A stretch of DNA of 64,000 nt from Bacilli bacterium. Lineage in GTDB: Bacteria; Bacillota_I; Bacilli_A; RFN20; CAG-826. The notes beneath the pieces are model-generated. The model was not told the DNA's origin. It made no database searches and worked only from the letters and a program-made list of their open reading frames with translations. The position numbers and the translations under genes are program-made. The stretch covers positions 93,590 through 157,589 of the forward strand of contig JAFUXB010000004.1 of the NCBI GenBank assembly GCA_017477255.1, given 5' to 3'. Positions within the stretch are counted from its first letter, which is position 1, and each line of letters opens with the position of its first letter. Positions 63,729 through 64,000 of the stretch are shown here, one piece after another.

Positions 63729-64000
63729 ATGAAATATTCATGGGAATTCAAACTTGAATGCGTAAACAAGTATAAAAATGGCGAATATATTGCGACACCT
63801 GGAAAAACTAGGAATCAGCGCATAACATTTATGCATCATGTTAAAGGATGGGTAAAAATTTATAATGATTTGGGAACTAACGGTTTAAAACATTCCTCAA
63901 CCAACAAAAATTGGACGCCTGAAAAACGATTTGAATTAGTGGATAAAGTTCTAGCTGGTCATTCCATTACTTCTGTTGCTAATAATGCCCATATTGGTTC
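63729..64000 (+). CDS. IS3-family transposase OrfA, partial
   Basis: The ATG at 63729 opens a frame that is still open at the window end (90 codons). It starts MKYSWEFKLECVNKYKNGEY, with a second HTH-like unit at WTPEKRFELVDKVLAGHS and SVANNAHIG, the duplicated DNA-binding layout of IS150-group OrfA proteins. OrfB with the DDE domain should follow outside the window. Its codon use (GCG, CGC, ACG) is richer in G+C than neighbouring genes, in keeping with acquisition. Confidence 0.8.
   Translation, partial: MKYSWEFKLECVNKYKNGEYIATPGKTRNQRITFMHHVKGWVKIYNDLGTNGLKHSSTNKNWTPEKRFELVDKVLAGHSITSVANNAHIG

Overview
The window is a very AT-rich piece of a bacterial chromosome read with the standard code: TGA ends several solid genes (3743, 39532, 54026) and tryptophan is TGG. 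Low-GC gene order, a monomeric [FeFe]-hydrogenase with Rex, HrcA/CIRCE control, BspA/InlB-repeat lipoproteins and TasA-like envelope proteins suggest an anaerobic, probably gut-dwelling uncultured Bacillota of the Bacilli/Mollicutes-like side (RF39- or Erysipelotrichales-like). This placement is inference.

Layout. 0.1-4.1 kb: redox operon hypB, large FAD/Fe-S oxidoreductase, hypA. 4.1-10.7 kb: tocopherol-cyclase-like protein, endonuclease/phosphatase-fold protein, acetyltransferase, plsX-acpP (minus), two HTH proteins. 10.7-15.8 kb: MacB-like ABC exporter, a DUF4143 ATPase behind a 33-bp repeat array, aldo/keto reductase. 15.9-20.9 kb (minus): BspA-type leucine-rich-repeat lipoproteins, one apparently split. 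21.5-30.6 kb: accessory defence island with XRE regulator, nuclease-DGQHR fusion, Dam methylase, winged-helix-like protein, small lipoprotein, PHP-ABC ATPase, a small partner, gene debris and a DUF4238 protein, bounded by related repeat modules. 30.9-37.5 kb: GIY-YIG protein, S-box-like leader on an amber-interrupted gene, frameshifted coiled-coil/InlB/LRR lipoprotein, antitoxin with a decayed toxin. 37.6-42.8 kb: lysine riboswitch and amino-acid ABC transporter, Rex, [FeFe]-hydrogenase. 43.1-48.0 kb: CIRCE-controlled ClpB without an N domain, MsrA, three small lipoproteins. 48.1-53.2 kb: signalling operon (STAS-kinase fusion, RsbU-type phosphatase with ATPase domain, response regulator-GGDEF*-EAL, Hpt). 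54.1-58.9 kb (minus): c-di-GMP riboswitch ahead of a TasA-like protein and a 1257-residue surface protein. 59.1-62.0 kb: unknown small genes. 62.2-63.7 kb: flotillin. 63.7 kb to the end: start of an IS3-family element.

How parts fit. Three riboswitches (S-box-like, lysine, c-di-GMP) are visible. The intact EAL domain at 52 kb and the c-di-GMP riboswitch at 58.9 kb suggest that c-di-GMP controls the surface fibre locus. A roughly 30-bp element containing GAGTTCTGCAGGGTTTTT recurs at gene ends across the core parts but is absent from about 15.9 to 36.9 kb, which fits that stretch being variable or acquired. The best candidate for an undescribed system is the 22.1-28.4 kb operon together with its phased flanking repeats.
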